A DNA stretch of 64,000 bases from Microbacterium sp. A20 (GTDB lineage Bacteria > Actinomycetota > Actinomycetes > Actinomycetales > Microbacteriaceae): NCBI RefSeq assembly GCF_004794515.1, contig NZ_SSDF01000090.1, forward strand, positions 1-64,000. The letters are read 5' to 3'. This document shows, in pieces, positions 56,753 through 64,000 of this stretch (position 1 is the first letter of the stretch; the number at the start of each line of letters is the position of its first letter). The notes beneath the pieces were generated by a model that saw nothing but the letters and a program-made list of their open reading frames with translations, made no database searches and was not told where the DNA came from. The position numbers and the translations under genes were made by a program.

Positions 56753-58056
56753 CAGCCCGCCGGACGCTGCGCAGCGCTGCCGCCATGCTGGTGGTCGCGG
56801 CGTCTGTGCTGCTCCTCGGCGCCACGGCGACGCCGCCGCCGATCCCTGACGATCCATCCGATCCGACCCGCGCGTCGGAGTATTGGCTCGACGGCGCGAG
56901 GATCCGCGAGGCGTGGCAGACGACCCGCGGCAAGGGCGTGACGATCGCCGTGATCGACACGGGCATCGGCAAGGTGCCCGAGGTGTTCGGCGACGCGGTG
57001 GTCGGCGGCACGGATGTGTCCGGTGCCGGCACCCCGGATGGACGGACGCCGCTGGGCGCGATCGACGGGAATCACGGCTCGTGGGTGGCGTCGCTCGCGG
57101 CCGGACGCGGTGCCCCCGACGGGACCGGCATGATCGGGGTCGCGCCGGAGGCCAACCTCCTCTCCATCTCGGTCGGCTTCGGCGCAGCCGCCGCCGTGCC
57201 GTTCACAGAGCAGGTCGCGAAGGGCATGCGCTGGGCGGTCGACAACGGCGCCGACATCATCAACCTCTCCTTCACCACGAACACGCTCGACTGGGATGAG
57301 AGCTGGGACGACGCGTTCCTCTATGCGTTCGAGCACGACGTGGTGGTCGTCGTCGCCGCGGGCAACCGGGGGAGCGGCACGAACATCATCGGTGCTCCTG
57401 CGACGATCCCCGGCGTGCTCACCGTGGGTGGCGTGGACCAGACGGGAACCGCGAGCGTCGAGGCTTCCACCCAGGGCATCACGATCGGGATCTCGGCACC
57501 CAGCGAGGGACTGATCGGTGTCTCCGCCGACGGCAAGGTCGAGCACTGGCGTGGGACGAGCGGCGCGGCGCCCATCGTCGCGGGAGTCGCCGCACTGATC
57601 CGCTCCGCGCATCCCGACATCAAGGCGATCGACGTCATCAACCGCATCATCAAGACGGCGATACCGGTCCCGGACGCCACCAAGCCGCAGGATCCGCTCT
57701 ACGGCTACGGGCTGGTGGACGCCGCCGCGGCGATCTCCGCAGACATCGCGCCGGTGAGCGCGAACCCCATGGGCGACTTGGCGGAATGGGTGCGCTACTT
57801 CCGTCGCGCGGAGTCGGAACCGCAGCCCGTTCCCTCGATGACACCGGTCGCCGTGCCGCCGCTGCCCGCGGCCGATGCGCCGAGCGAGGCCGCTTCACCG
57901 TTGCTTCCCAGCGCCGATTCACTGCGCTACGGTACCCTGCCGCTCATTGCGCTCACCGTGCCTGGTATCCTGGTAGCGCTTGGCGTCACCGCAGCTGCCC
58001 GGCGCATCCGATCGGCGCGCGTTTCCGTACGCCAAATCCCCGACTCCGAGGAGTAG
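56749..58056 (+). CDS. Membrane-anchored subtilase (S8 serine protease)
   Basis: This 435-residue protein has a signal peptide (AAAMLVVAASVLLLGATA) and a subtilisin domain with Asp in AVIDTGIG, His in GNHGSWVASLAAG and Ser in RGTSGAAPIVAG. A Pro/Ala-rich linker and a C-terminal membrane helix (PLIALTVPGILVALGVTAAA) with a basic tail follow. This layout matches mycosins and other surface-anchored actinobacterial subtilases. It overlaps DUF501 by four bases, in the position where other actinobacteria often carry ppx/gppA. No ESX genes adjoin it, so a mycosin role is not shown. Confidence 0.9.
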   Translation: MTARRTLRSAAAMLVVAASVLLLGATATPPPIPDDPSDPTRASEYWLDGARIREAWQTTRGKGVTIAVIDTGIGKVPEVFGDAVVGGTDVSGAGTPDGRTPLGAIDGNHGSWVASLAAGRGAPDGTGMIGVAPEANLLSISVGFGAAAAVPFTEQVAKGMRWAVDNGADIINLSFTTNTLDWDESWDDAFLYAFEHDVVVVVAAGNRGSGTNIIGAPATIPGVLTVGGVDQTGTASVEASTQGITIGISAPSEGLIGVSADGKVEHWRGTSGAAPIVAGVAALIRSAHPDIKAIDVINRIIKTAIPVPDATKPQDPLYGYGLVDAAAAISADIAPVSANPMGDLAEWVRYFRRAESEPQPVPSMTPVAVPPLPAADAPSEAASPLLPSADSLRYGTLPLIALTVPGILVALGVTAAARRIRSARVSVRQIPDSEE

Positions 58057-58063
58057 TTCTTCT

Positions 58064-59593
58064 GTGCCTCAGAACAGCACTGTGCCCAAGATTCTGATCG
58101 TCGGCGGAGGGTACGCAGGTTTCTACACCGCGTGGAAGCTCGAGAAGCACCTCCGCAAGGGTGAGGCCGACGTGACCATGGTCGACCCGCTGCCGTACAT
58201 GACGTACCAGCCGTTCCTGCCCGAGGTGGCCGCCGGCTCCATCGAGGCGCGCCACTCGGTCGTCGCGCACCGTCGTCACCTCAAGCGCACCCACGTCCTC
58301 ACCGCCAAGGTGACGAACATCAACCACGCGCAGAAGGTCGCGACGATCACGCCGCCCGTCGGCGAGCCGTACGAGTTCGCGTACGACCAGATCGTCGTCA
58401 CCGCGGGAGCCGTCTCCCGCACCTTCCCGATCCCCGGCATCGCCGACAACGCGATCGGGCTGAAGACGATCGAGGAAGCCGTCGCTATCCGCGACAAGGT
58501 CATGTCCAACTTCGACAAGGCCGCGGCTCTTCCCGCCGGTCCCGAGCGCGACCGTCTGCTGTCGGTCGTCGTCGTCGGTGGCGGTTTCGCGGGTATCGAG
58601 GTCTTCGCCGAGCTGCGCTCGCTCGCCTCGTCGCTCGTCGGCAAGTACCCGCAGCTCAGCTTCGAGGACACGCATTTCCACCTCATCGAGGCCATGGGGC
58701 GCATCATGCCCGAGGTCTCGCTGAAGACCAGCGAGTGGGTGCTGAAGGATCTCGCTAAGCGCGGTGCCAACGTTCACCTCGACACCCAGGTCACCGGCGC
58801 CATCGACGGTAACGTCGAGCTCTCCACGGGCGAGGTCATCCCGACCGATGTCATCGTCTGGACCGCGGGTGTCATGGCGAACCCGACCGTGGTTCGTGGC
58901 GGAGACCTCCCGGTCGAGGAGCGCGGTCGCATCCAGACCCGTGCCGACCTGCGCGTCGGCACGCCTGAGGCCTTCGTCGAGGGCGCCTGGGCTGCGGGTG
59001 ACGTGTCCGCCGTTCCCGACCTTTCGGGCGGCGGCGTCGGCGGCTTCTGCGTGCCGAACGCCCAGCACGCTGTCCGTCAGGCCAAGCTCCTCGCGAAGAA
59101 CCTGGTCGCCGTGCTCCGTGGGGAGAACCCGAAGGAGTACTTCCACAAGAACCTCGGTGCCGTCGCGGGTCTCGGCCTGTACAACGGCGTCTTCCAGTCC
59201 GGCAAGATCGCACTCAAGGGCTTCGTGGCCTGGGTCGCGCACCGCGGCTACCACGGCCTCGCGATGCCCACGTGGGAGCGCAAGTTCCGTGTGATCTGGG
59301 GCTGGTGGAACAACCTGTGGCTCGGCCGCGACCTGGTGAACCTCGAGACGGTGCAGAACCCGCGTTACGTCTTCGAGGAGTTCGCCGCCCGTCCGCGTCC
59401 GGCAGCTCCCGCGGCGCCTGTCGCGGACGCCGCTCCTGCCGCGAAGGCTGCTCCGGCGGCATCGGCTGAGGCACCGGAGGCGACTGCCGCCGCGAAGAAG
59501 CCCGCGGCCAAGAAGCCGGCCGCGAAGAAGCCTGCGGCGAAGAAGCCTGCCGCCGAGAAGGCTCCTGAGCCGGCCGAGGCTGCAGCCAAGTAG
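58064..59593 (+). CDS. ndh: Type II NADH dehydrogenase with Lys/Ala-rich C-terminal tail
   Basis: This 509-residue membrane-associated flavoprotein transfers electrons from NADH to quinone without proton pumping. The FAD-binding GGGYAGFYTAWKLEK is at residues 14-28, and the NADH-binding VVVVGGGFAGIEVFAELR near residue 170. AAGDVSAVPD and an amphipathic membrane-binding C-terminal domain (WERKFRVIWGWWNNLWLGRD) follow. Beyond it, about 65 residues are Ala/Pro/Lys-rich with repeated AAKKP units, unusual for the family. GAGGAG precedes the GTG. Confidence 0.94.
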   Translation: MPQNSTVPKILIVGGGYAGFYTAWKLEKHLRKGEADVTMVDPLPYMTYQPFLPEVAAGSIEARHSVVAHRRHLKRTHVLTAKVTNINHAQKVATITPPVGEPYEFAYDQIVVTAGAVSRTFPIPGIADNAIGLKTIEEAVAIRDKVMSNFDKAAALPAGPERDRLLSVVVVGGGFAGIEVFAELRSLASSLVGKYPQLSFEDTHFHLIEAMGRIMPEVSLKTSEWVLKDLAKRGANVHLDTQVTGAIDGNVELSTGEVIPTDVIVWTAGVMANPTVVRGGDLPVEERGRIQTRADLRVGTPEAFVEGAWAAGDVSAVPDLSGGGVGGFCVPNAQHAVRQAKLLAKNLVAVLRGENPKEYFHKNLGAVAGLGLYNGVFQSGKIALKGFVAWVAHRGYHGLAMPTWERKFRVIWGWWNNLWLGRDLVNLETVQNPRYVFEEFAARPRPAAPAAPVADAAPAAKAAPAASAEAPEATAAAKKPAAKKPAAKKPAAKKPAAEKAPEPAEAAAK

Positions 59594-59611
59594 CTGACTC
59601 TCGAACCGATG

Positions 59612-59645
59612 GATCGGCCCCGCGCGCTCTGCGCCGGGGCCGATC
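59612..59645 (+). terminator. Rho-independent terminator after ndh
   Basis: GATCGGCCCC at 59612-59621 pairs perfectly with GGGGCCGATC at 59636-59645 around a 14-base loop, followed by TTCGTTTCTT. It is the clearest intrinsic terminator in the window. Confidence 0.88.
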
Positions 59646-59883
59646 TTCGTTTCTTCGGGCCGGCTCCGAGGCGAAGCACAGGTGCAGCCGCTAGCGTGGA
59701 GGCAGCAAGGGGAGTACTCCCGTCTGCAGCGTCGTCGTCATTACGAGCATGAGATCGTGCTCCGGCCCGCTGGCCCGCGAGGGTGGAGGAGACCTTGGCA
59801 CCCGCATCGCGGGGTGCCGAGAAACCCCTGCCGTCGCTTCGACCTGGGAATCCCCGGTGGCCCGCACCACGAAAGGGACACCC

Positions 59884-60789
59884 ATGGGAAAGCTCTCCCG
59901 CCTGATCGGACTCGCCACGGACGCGCTCGACAAGAGTGCCGGGTCCGGACGCAACGACCATTCGGCGGGCGGATCCCGCTCGACGGACTGGGGCGGCATG
60001 CTCCGCGGAGCCGTGGACGCGGTCCGAGGCCCGGCCGACGGCGGCCCGCGAGTCGAGCAGAGCGCACCGCCCGCGGCTGCAGACCCGTATGCACCGCCGG
60101 CGTCCGGCGCTCGGAGCGGTGCGGCCGGTTCCCCTCGTCCGAGGGATGCATACGCACCCCCGGCTGCGCCGGCGTCCCGTTCCTCGAACGTGGCGTCCGA
60201 CGCCGACCGGGCAGCGATCGCCCGGTATGACTATCTGCTGCAGACGGCCGACCCGCAGCGTGTCGAGCAGATCCACCGGGAGGCATTCGCCCGTCTGACG
60301 CCCGAGCAGCGCACGCTCGTCGAGGCACGGATGCGGCAGGAGCTCGAGCCGGGGGAGCGTCCGAGGTCTTCGTCGCCGGACGACCTCGCCCGCGCTGCCG
60401 GACGCGCCGAGGCCATGAAGCCGGGGCGGATGCGCGGACTCCTGTCGCGGGTGCGTGGTGCCGGCGCCGGTGGTGCTGCGGTCGCCGCAGGCGGCGCGGC
60501 GGTGGGACTCCTCGGCGTGGTCGCCGGGGGTGCGGTGCTCAGCACGGTGGCCGGTCCGCTTCTCGAGCAGGCCGCGAACATCGGCGTCGACTTCGGTGCT
60601 CTGGCGGAGGGCATCGACGTCGAGTCGCTCGCCGCCGGAATCGACGTCGAGTCGATCGCCGGCGGGGCAGGCGACCTGATGGGTTCCGCGGGGGAGGCGG
60701 CGTCCGGACTCGGCGAGGCGGCCACCGGGTGGGGAGAACGACTCGGAGACCTGGGCATCCCGGGCATCGGCGATCTCTTCGGACGCTGA
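59884..60789 (+). CDS. Hypothetical Ala/Gly-rich protein
   Basis: This encodes 301 residues. The N-terminal half is hydrophilic and Pro/Ala/Ser-rich. A conserved-looking helical block (ARYDYLLQTADPQRVEQIHR, AFARLTPEQRTLVEARM) lies at about residues 117-160. A glycine/alanine-rich hydrophobic stretch at about 200-230 could enter a membrane. Near the end a short tandem repeat GIDVESLAA/GIDVESIAG occurs. Related actinobacterial proteins are sometimes labelled cation-transporting ATPase without support. No ATPase motifs are present. AAGGGA precedes the ATG; the 290-base gap upstream holds only the ndh terminator and no gene I can support. Confidence 0.65.
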   Translation: MGKLSRLIGLATDALDKSAGSGRNDHSAGGSRSTDWGGMLRGAVDAVRGPADGGPRVEQSAPPAAADPYAPPASGARSGAAGSPRPRDAYAPPAAPASRSSNVASDADRAAIARYDYLLQTADPQRVEQIHREAFARLTPEQRTLVEARMRQELEPGERPRSSSPDDLARAAGRAEAMKPGRMRGLLSRVRGAGAGGAAVAAGGAAVGLLGVVAGGAVLSTVAGPLLEQAANIGVDFGALAEGIDVESLAAGIDVESIAGGAGDLMGSAGEAASGLGEAATGWGERLGDLGIPGIGDLFGR

Positions 60790-60795
60790 GCGCGG

Positions 60796-61461
60796 ATGTT
60801 CTTCGCAACCGACGCTCAGCACGGCTTCAGCGGCCTCACCGGGTTCGCGGCCGATGTGCTCACCTCCCTCGGCGACGTCGGGGTCGGTGTGCTCGTCTTC
60901 CTCGAGGTGCTGATCCCGCCGATCCCGAGCGAGGTGATCCTGCCGTTCGCGGGCTACCTCAGCCAGAGCGGAGAGCTGAATCTGGGCTGGCTCATCTTCT
61001 GGAGCACCCTTGCCTCCTGGTTGGGAGCACTGTTGCTCTACGGGCTCGGCGCGGCGATCGGCATGCAGCGCGCAGTGCGACTGCTGGCGTCGACCCGACT
61101 GGTGAGCCGCTCGGATCTGGAGCGCGGAGCGGACTGGTTCACGCGCAGCGGGGGCTGGACTGTGCTCGTGGGGCGGATGGTCCCGGGCGTGCGCAGCCTC
61201 ATCTCGATCCCGGCCGGGGCATCGCGCATGAATCTCGTCACCTTCAGCGTCTACACGGTCGTCGGCAGCGGCGCCTGGAACACTCTGCTCCTCGGCGTCG
61301 GTGCGGCGCTCGGCACGCAGCACGAGCAGCTGGAGCAGTACCTCGGATACCTCGACTACGCCGTCTACACGGCGATCGCGGTCGCCCTCGTGGTGCTGGT
61401 CGCTCGCCGGGTGCGAGAAGCGGCGGGAGAGCGGAGAGCTGTTGCGGACGGCGAGGAGTGA
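60796..61461 (+). CDS. DedA-family membrane protein
   Basis: This is a 221-residue protein with about five to six helices. DedA/SNARE-associated motifs are present: the reentrant loop FLEVLIPPIPSEVILPFAGYL and the second conserved block VGRMVPGVRSLISIPAGASRM with the essential Arg and Gly residues. DedA proteins act as lipid flippases or scramblases and support membrane potential. It starts six bases after the preceding gene and is probably cotranscribed. Confidence 0.9.
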   Translation: MFFATDAQHGFSGLTGFAADVLTSLGDVGVGVLVFLEVLIPPIPSEVILPFAGYLSQSGELNLGWLIFWSTLASWLGALLLYGLGAAIGMQRAVRLLASTRLVSRSDLERGADWFTRSGGWTVLVGRMVPGVRSLISIPAGASRMNLVTFSVYTVVGSGAWNTLLLGVGAALGTQHEQLEQYLGYLDYAVYTAIAVALVVLVARRVREAAGERRAVADGEE

Positions 61462-61471
61462 GAAGCCGAAG

Positions 61472-61544
61472 TGCCCCCGCTGGGACTCGAACCCAGACTG
61501 AAGCGATTTTAAGTCGCCTGCCTCTGCCATTGGGCTACGGGGGC
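61472..61544 (-). tRNA. tRNA with UAA anticodon (Leu codon UUA), short variable loop
   Basis: A full cloverleaf of 73 bases can be folded: acceptor GCCCCCG/CGGGGGC, D-arm with GG in the loop, anticodon stem GGCGA/TCGCT with loop CTTAAAA, variable loop of only five bases (TCAGT), T-arm CTGGG-TTCGAGT-CCCAG, and discriminator A; CCA is not encoded. The anticodon is TAA at 61511-61509, reading UUA. Ordinary tRNA-Leu has a long variable arm, so a class I structure with this anticodon is atypical. One D-stem pair (C13-A22) is mismatched. Confidence 0.85.
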
Positions 61545-61631
61545 CGCGTCGTCAGCCTATCGCCGCGCGGCGGCTGCGACCGGGTGCCGCGGGGGATGAT
61601 CCGGAGTATGGGGAGGCCTTAGGGTGGGGGA

Positions 61632-62879
61632 GTGCTCGACCTCATCGACGAACTGAGCCCCGTTCAGGGTGCGCCCGCGATCGCCCCGGAGTGGGAGGAT
61701 CCGGCCCGTTACTGGCCACGCCTCTCCGCCGCGACCGGACACCTGCCGGCGCCAGTCGGGGTGATCGACCGAGACGCGCTCCGCTACAACGCGATGGACC
61801 TGCTGGTGCGCGCAGGCGGACTCCCCATCCGTGTCGCCTCCAAGTCGGTGCGCGTGCGGGCCGTGCTCGACGCAGTGCTGAAACTCCCCGGATTCCGTGG
61901 CATCCTCGCGTTCACGCTCGAGGAGGCGCTGTGGCTGGCCGAGACGCACGACGACATCATGCTCGGCTATCCGACGGTGGATCGCGCGGGTCTGGAGCGG
62001 CTCTTCGCCGACGAGCAGGCGGCGCAGCGCATCACGCTGATGGTCGACGATCTCGTCCACCTCGACCTGATCGACAGTGTCGCCGGTCCCGCAGCCCGCC
62101 CCGAGATCCGGGTCGCGATCGACGTCGACGCGTCCTGGCGATCCTCGATCCTCGGCCACATCGGAGTCCGACGATCGGCGCTCTTCACCGCCGGCGAGGT
62201 CGCCGGCTTCGCCCGCAAGGTCGTCGCTCGGCCCGGGTTCCGGCTCGTCGGACTGCAGATGTACGACGCGCAGATCGCGGGTCAGGGCGACGATGCCGGG
62301 CCCGACGCGCCACTGATCCGCATGGTGCAGGCGCGCTCGAGGAACGAATTGCGGGAGCGTCGGGCGGCCATCGTCGCCGCCGTGGGGGCGATCGCTCCGC
62401 TGGAGATCCTCAACGGCGGCGGCACCGGCTCGCTCGAGTTCACGGGCAGCGACGAATCACTCACCGAGGCGAGCGCGGGGAGCGGGCTGCTCGGCGGCCA
62501 TCTGTTCGACGGATACCGGTCGTTCCGCCCCGCCCCGGCCTCGGCCTTCGCGTTCGATGTGGTGCGCCGGCCGGCCGACGACATCGCCACGGTGCTGGGC
62601 GGAGGGTGGATCGCCTCCGGCCCTGCTCTCGCCTCCCGTCAGCCGCGCCCGGTGTGGCCCGAGGGACTCCGCACGCTCGGGCGTGAGGCCGCCGGCGAGG
62701 TGCAGACGCCGCTGCAGGGGCCTGCCGCGACGTCGCTGGGAGTGGGGGATCGCGTCTGGTTCCGGCATGCGAAGAGCGGAGAGCCCGCGGAGCGCATCGA
62801 GCGCTATCACCTGGTGTCGGGGGAGCAGGTCATCGACGAGCTTCCCACCTACCGCGGCGAGGGAAAGGCGTTCCTGTGA
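61632..62879 (+). CDS. D-threonine-aldolase/alanine-racemase-fold PLP enzyme
   Basis: This 415-residue protein has the N-terminal alanine-racemase barrel of D-threonine aldolase-like enzymes. The PLP lysine is in VASKSVRVR (about residue 71), the phosphate-binding segment is LNGGGTGSLE, and a C-terminal beta domain with RVWFRHAKSGEPAERI follows. Actinobacterial members are annotated amino acid deaminase/aldolase. The natural substrate is unknown. TAGGGT lies six bases before the GTG (leaderless). It overlaps the downstream oxidase gene by four bases. Confidence 0.85.
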   Translation: MLDLIDELSPVQGAPAIAPEWEDPARYWPRLSAATGHLPAPVGVIDRDALRYNAMDLLVRAGGLPIRVASKSVRVRAVLDAVLKLPGFRGILAFTLEEALWLAETHDDIMLGYPTVDRAGLERLFADEQAAQRITLMVDDLVHLDLIDSVAGPAARPEIRVAIDVDASWRSSILGHIGVRRSALFTAGEVAGFARKVVARPGFRLVGLQMYDAQIAGQGDDAGPDAPLIRMVQARSRNELRERRAAIVAAVGAIAPLEILNGGGTGSLEFTGSDESLTEASAGSGLLGGHLFDGYRSFRPAPASAFAFDVVRRPADDIATVLGGGWIASGPALASRQPRPVWPEGLRTLGREAAGEVQTPLQGPAATSLGVGDRVWFRHAKSGEPAERIERYHLVSGEQVIDELPTYRGEGKAFL

Positions 62880-64000
62880 CGAGAATCGGCGGCTCCTGGC
62901 AGAACTGGGGCCGGTCGGCCTCGGTGCGTCCCGTGCGCGTGGAGCGTCCGCGCAGTCCCGAGGGTGTGCAGCGCGCGGTGATCGCGGCGGTGAAGCACGG
63001 TCTCAGCGTGAAGGCCGTGGGCGCGGGGCACAGCTTCACCGGCATCGCCGTCGCGCCCGGCGTCCTGTTGGAACTCGACGACCTGCAGGGTCTCGTCTCG
63101 GCGGATGCGGCCAGCGGACGGGTCACCCTTCTCGCGGGTACGAGGCTGCATCGCATCCCCGGCCTGCTCGCCCCCTACGGGCTGGCCATGGAGAACCTCG
63201 GTGACATCGACCGTCAGTCCATCTCCGGGGCGATCTCCACCGGAACCCATGGCACCGGCGCGCAGTTCGGCGGCCTGGCGACACAGGTCGTCGGCATCAC
63301 CATGGTCACGGCCGAAGGAGAACTCCTCCGCATCGACGACGAGCACGAGAGCGAACTGCTGCCGGCCGTCGCGCTCGGGCTCGGTGCGCTCGGCATCATC
63401 GTCGAGGTCACGCTGCAGTGCGTCCCGGCTTTCGTCATGCACGCCATCGATGAGCCCGCCCCTCTCGACGACGTGCTCGCCACGCTCGATGAGCGCGTGG
63501 CCGCCTCGGATCACTTCGAGTTCTACTGGTTCCCGCACACCGACGTCGCGCTGACGAAGCGTCAGACACGGCTGCCGGAGTCGACGGTGCGCAAACCGCT
63601 CCCCGTGGTCGGCAGATGGATCGACGAGACGCTCCTCTCCAACGGCGTCTACCGGGTTGTGTGCGCCGCGGGGCAGGTCGTTCCGGCGATGACGCCGCCG
63701 TTCAGCAGACTGGCCGTGAAGCTCACCGGAGACCGTGAGTACACCGAGCTGTCGCATCGGGTGCTCATCCAGAGCCGGACCGTGCGGTTCCGTGAGATGG
63801 AGTATGCGCTGCCGGCCGAGAATGTCGTGCCGGCGTTCCAGGCGGTCCGCGCCCTGATCGCTCAGCGCGGGTGGCGCATCGAGTTCCCGATCGAAGTGCG
63901 CTTCGCGGCGGAGGACGACCGGTGGCTGTCGACGGCGCATGGGCGCTCGAGCGCCTACATCGCGGTGCACCGGTATTGGCGCGCCGACCCGTCGGAATAC
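62876..64000 (+). CDS. FAD-linked D-arabinono-1,4-lactone oxidase (3' end outside window)
   Basis: The first 375 codons of a vanillyl-alcohol-oxidase-type flavoprotein are visible. The FAD-binding N-terminal domain has AVGAGHSFTGIAVAPGVLLEL and the pyrophosphate-binding SISGAISTGTHGTG. The start of the ALO cap domain follows (WFPHTD, REMEYALP). Actinobacterial relatives oxidise sugar-1,4-lactones such as gulono- or arabinono-lactone. The GTG overlaps the preceding stop (GTGA), so the two enzymes are probably cotranslated. The gene continues past base 64000. Confidence 0.88.
   Translation, partial: MTRIGGSWQNWGRSASVRPVRVERPRSPEGVQRAVIAAVKHGLSVKAVGAGHSFTGIAVAPGVLLELDDLQGLVSADAASGRVTLLAGTRLHRIPGLLAPYGLAMENLGDIDRQSISGAISTGTHGTGAQFGGLATQVVGITMVTAEGELLRIDDEHESELLPAVALGLGALGIIVEVTLQCVPAFVMHAIDEPAPLDDVLATLDERVAASDHFEFYWFPHTDVALTKRQTRLPESTVRKPLPVVGRWIDETLLSNGVYRVVCAAGQVVPAMTPPFSRLAVKLTGDREYTELSHRVLIQSRTVRFREMEYALPAENVVPAFQAVRALIAQRGWRIEFPIEVRFAAEDDRWLSTAHGRSSAYIAVHRYWRADPSEY

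Noticed and set aside
56749-58056. Mycosin (MycP) of an ESX secretion locus
   Set aside because: The layout fits, but no EccB/C/D/E or WXG100 genes adjoin it; the ESX-like locus is 6-9 kb away and separated by housekeeping genes. Kept as general subtilase.
59884-60789. Cation-transporting ATPase
   Set aside because: Related proteins may carry that label, but there is no P-type or ABC ATPase motif in the sequence.

Overview
The window is a 64 kb piece of a high-GC actinobacterial chromosome. GTG starts are frequent, genes overlap by four bases (GTGA or ATGA), many genes look leaderless, and several families are typical of Micrococcales (DUF501, RamB, GTP-dependent PEP carboxykinase, a long GapB-type GAPDH, the mfd/mazG/eno/ftsB/DUF501 neighbourhood). 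A Microbacteriaceae member close to Microbacterium is my best guess. This is inferred from gene content and style, not from a marker gene.

Layout. 0.3-3 kb: a DUF202 pair, a HAD phosphatase and a DUF998 membrane protein. 3-5.8 kb: a MurNAc/GlcNAc recycling unit (RpiR-type regulator, BadF-type sugar kinase, MurQ etherase) around a divergent promoter with repeated sites. 5.9-12.7 kb: an SDR, GapB-type GAPDH, an AlkZ-like winged-helix protein, RamB and PckG, together a gluconeogenesis/acetate theme. 12.7-19.6 kb: an ABC exporter, a small HTH protein, a frameshifted LD-carboxypeptidase gene, a VapBC-type toxin-antitoxin pair, an MHS-type MFS carrier and a phosphodiesterase pair. 19.6-25.8 kb: a LacI-controlled sugar ABC transporter with a GH35 beta-galactosidase. 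26.4-30 kb: the riboflavin operon ribD-ribE-ribBA-ribH behind an FMN riboswitch. 30-43.5 kb: DNA repair (Fpg/Nei-type glycosylase, Mfd), a gamma-carbonic-anhydrase-like protein, GdhA, PEP carboxylase, NhaA, MazG and HisRS.

43.5-54.1 kb is the accessory-looking part. It holds an SGNH hydrolase, a VOC protein, an AraC regulator, an APC permease, a YtrA-type GntR operon and an O-methyltransferase. In the middle (47.2-50.4 kb) lies a compact locus: an ESX-like helical protein, a 552-residue protein with a C-terminal alpha/beta-hydrolase, and two related lipoproteins. A decayed second copy of the hydrolase 3' end sits between the two lipoproteins. This effector/lipoprotein cassette array is the most interesting system here. 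54.2-64 kb returns to housekeeping genes: eno, ftsB, DUF501, a subtilase, type II NADH dehydrogenase with a lysine/alanine tail, a DedA protein, a tRNA with a UAA anticodon but a short variable loop, and a D-threonine-aldolase-like gene coupled to a sugar-lactone oxidase that runs off the window.

Several dispersed palindromic repeats are visible: one family at 26.3 and 43.5 kb, another at 12.85 kb, and a short one inserted in frame in ppc. No stretch over 300 bases lacks an assigned gene or element. The longest gene-free stretches are 1-286, 12701-12941, 29810-30085 (riboswitch) and 59594-59883.
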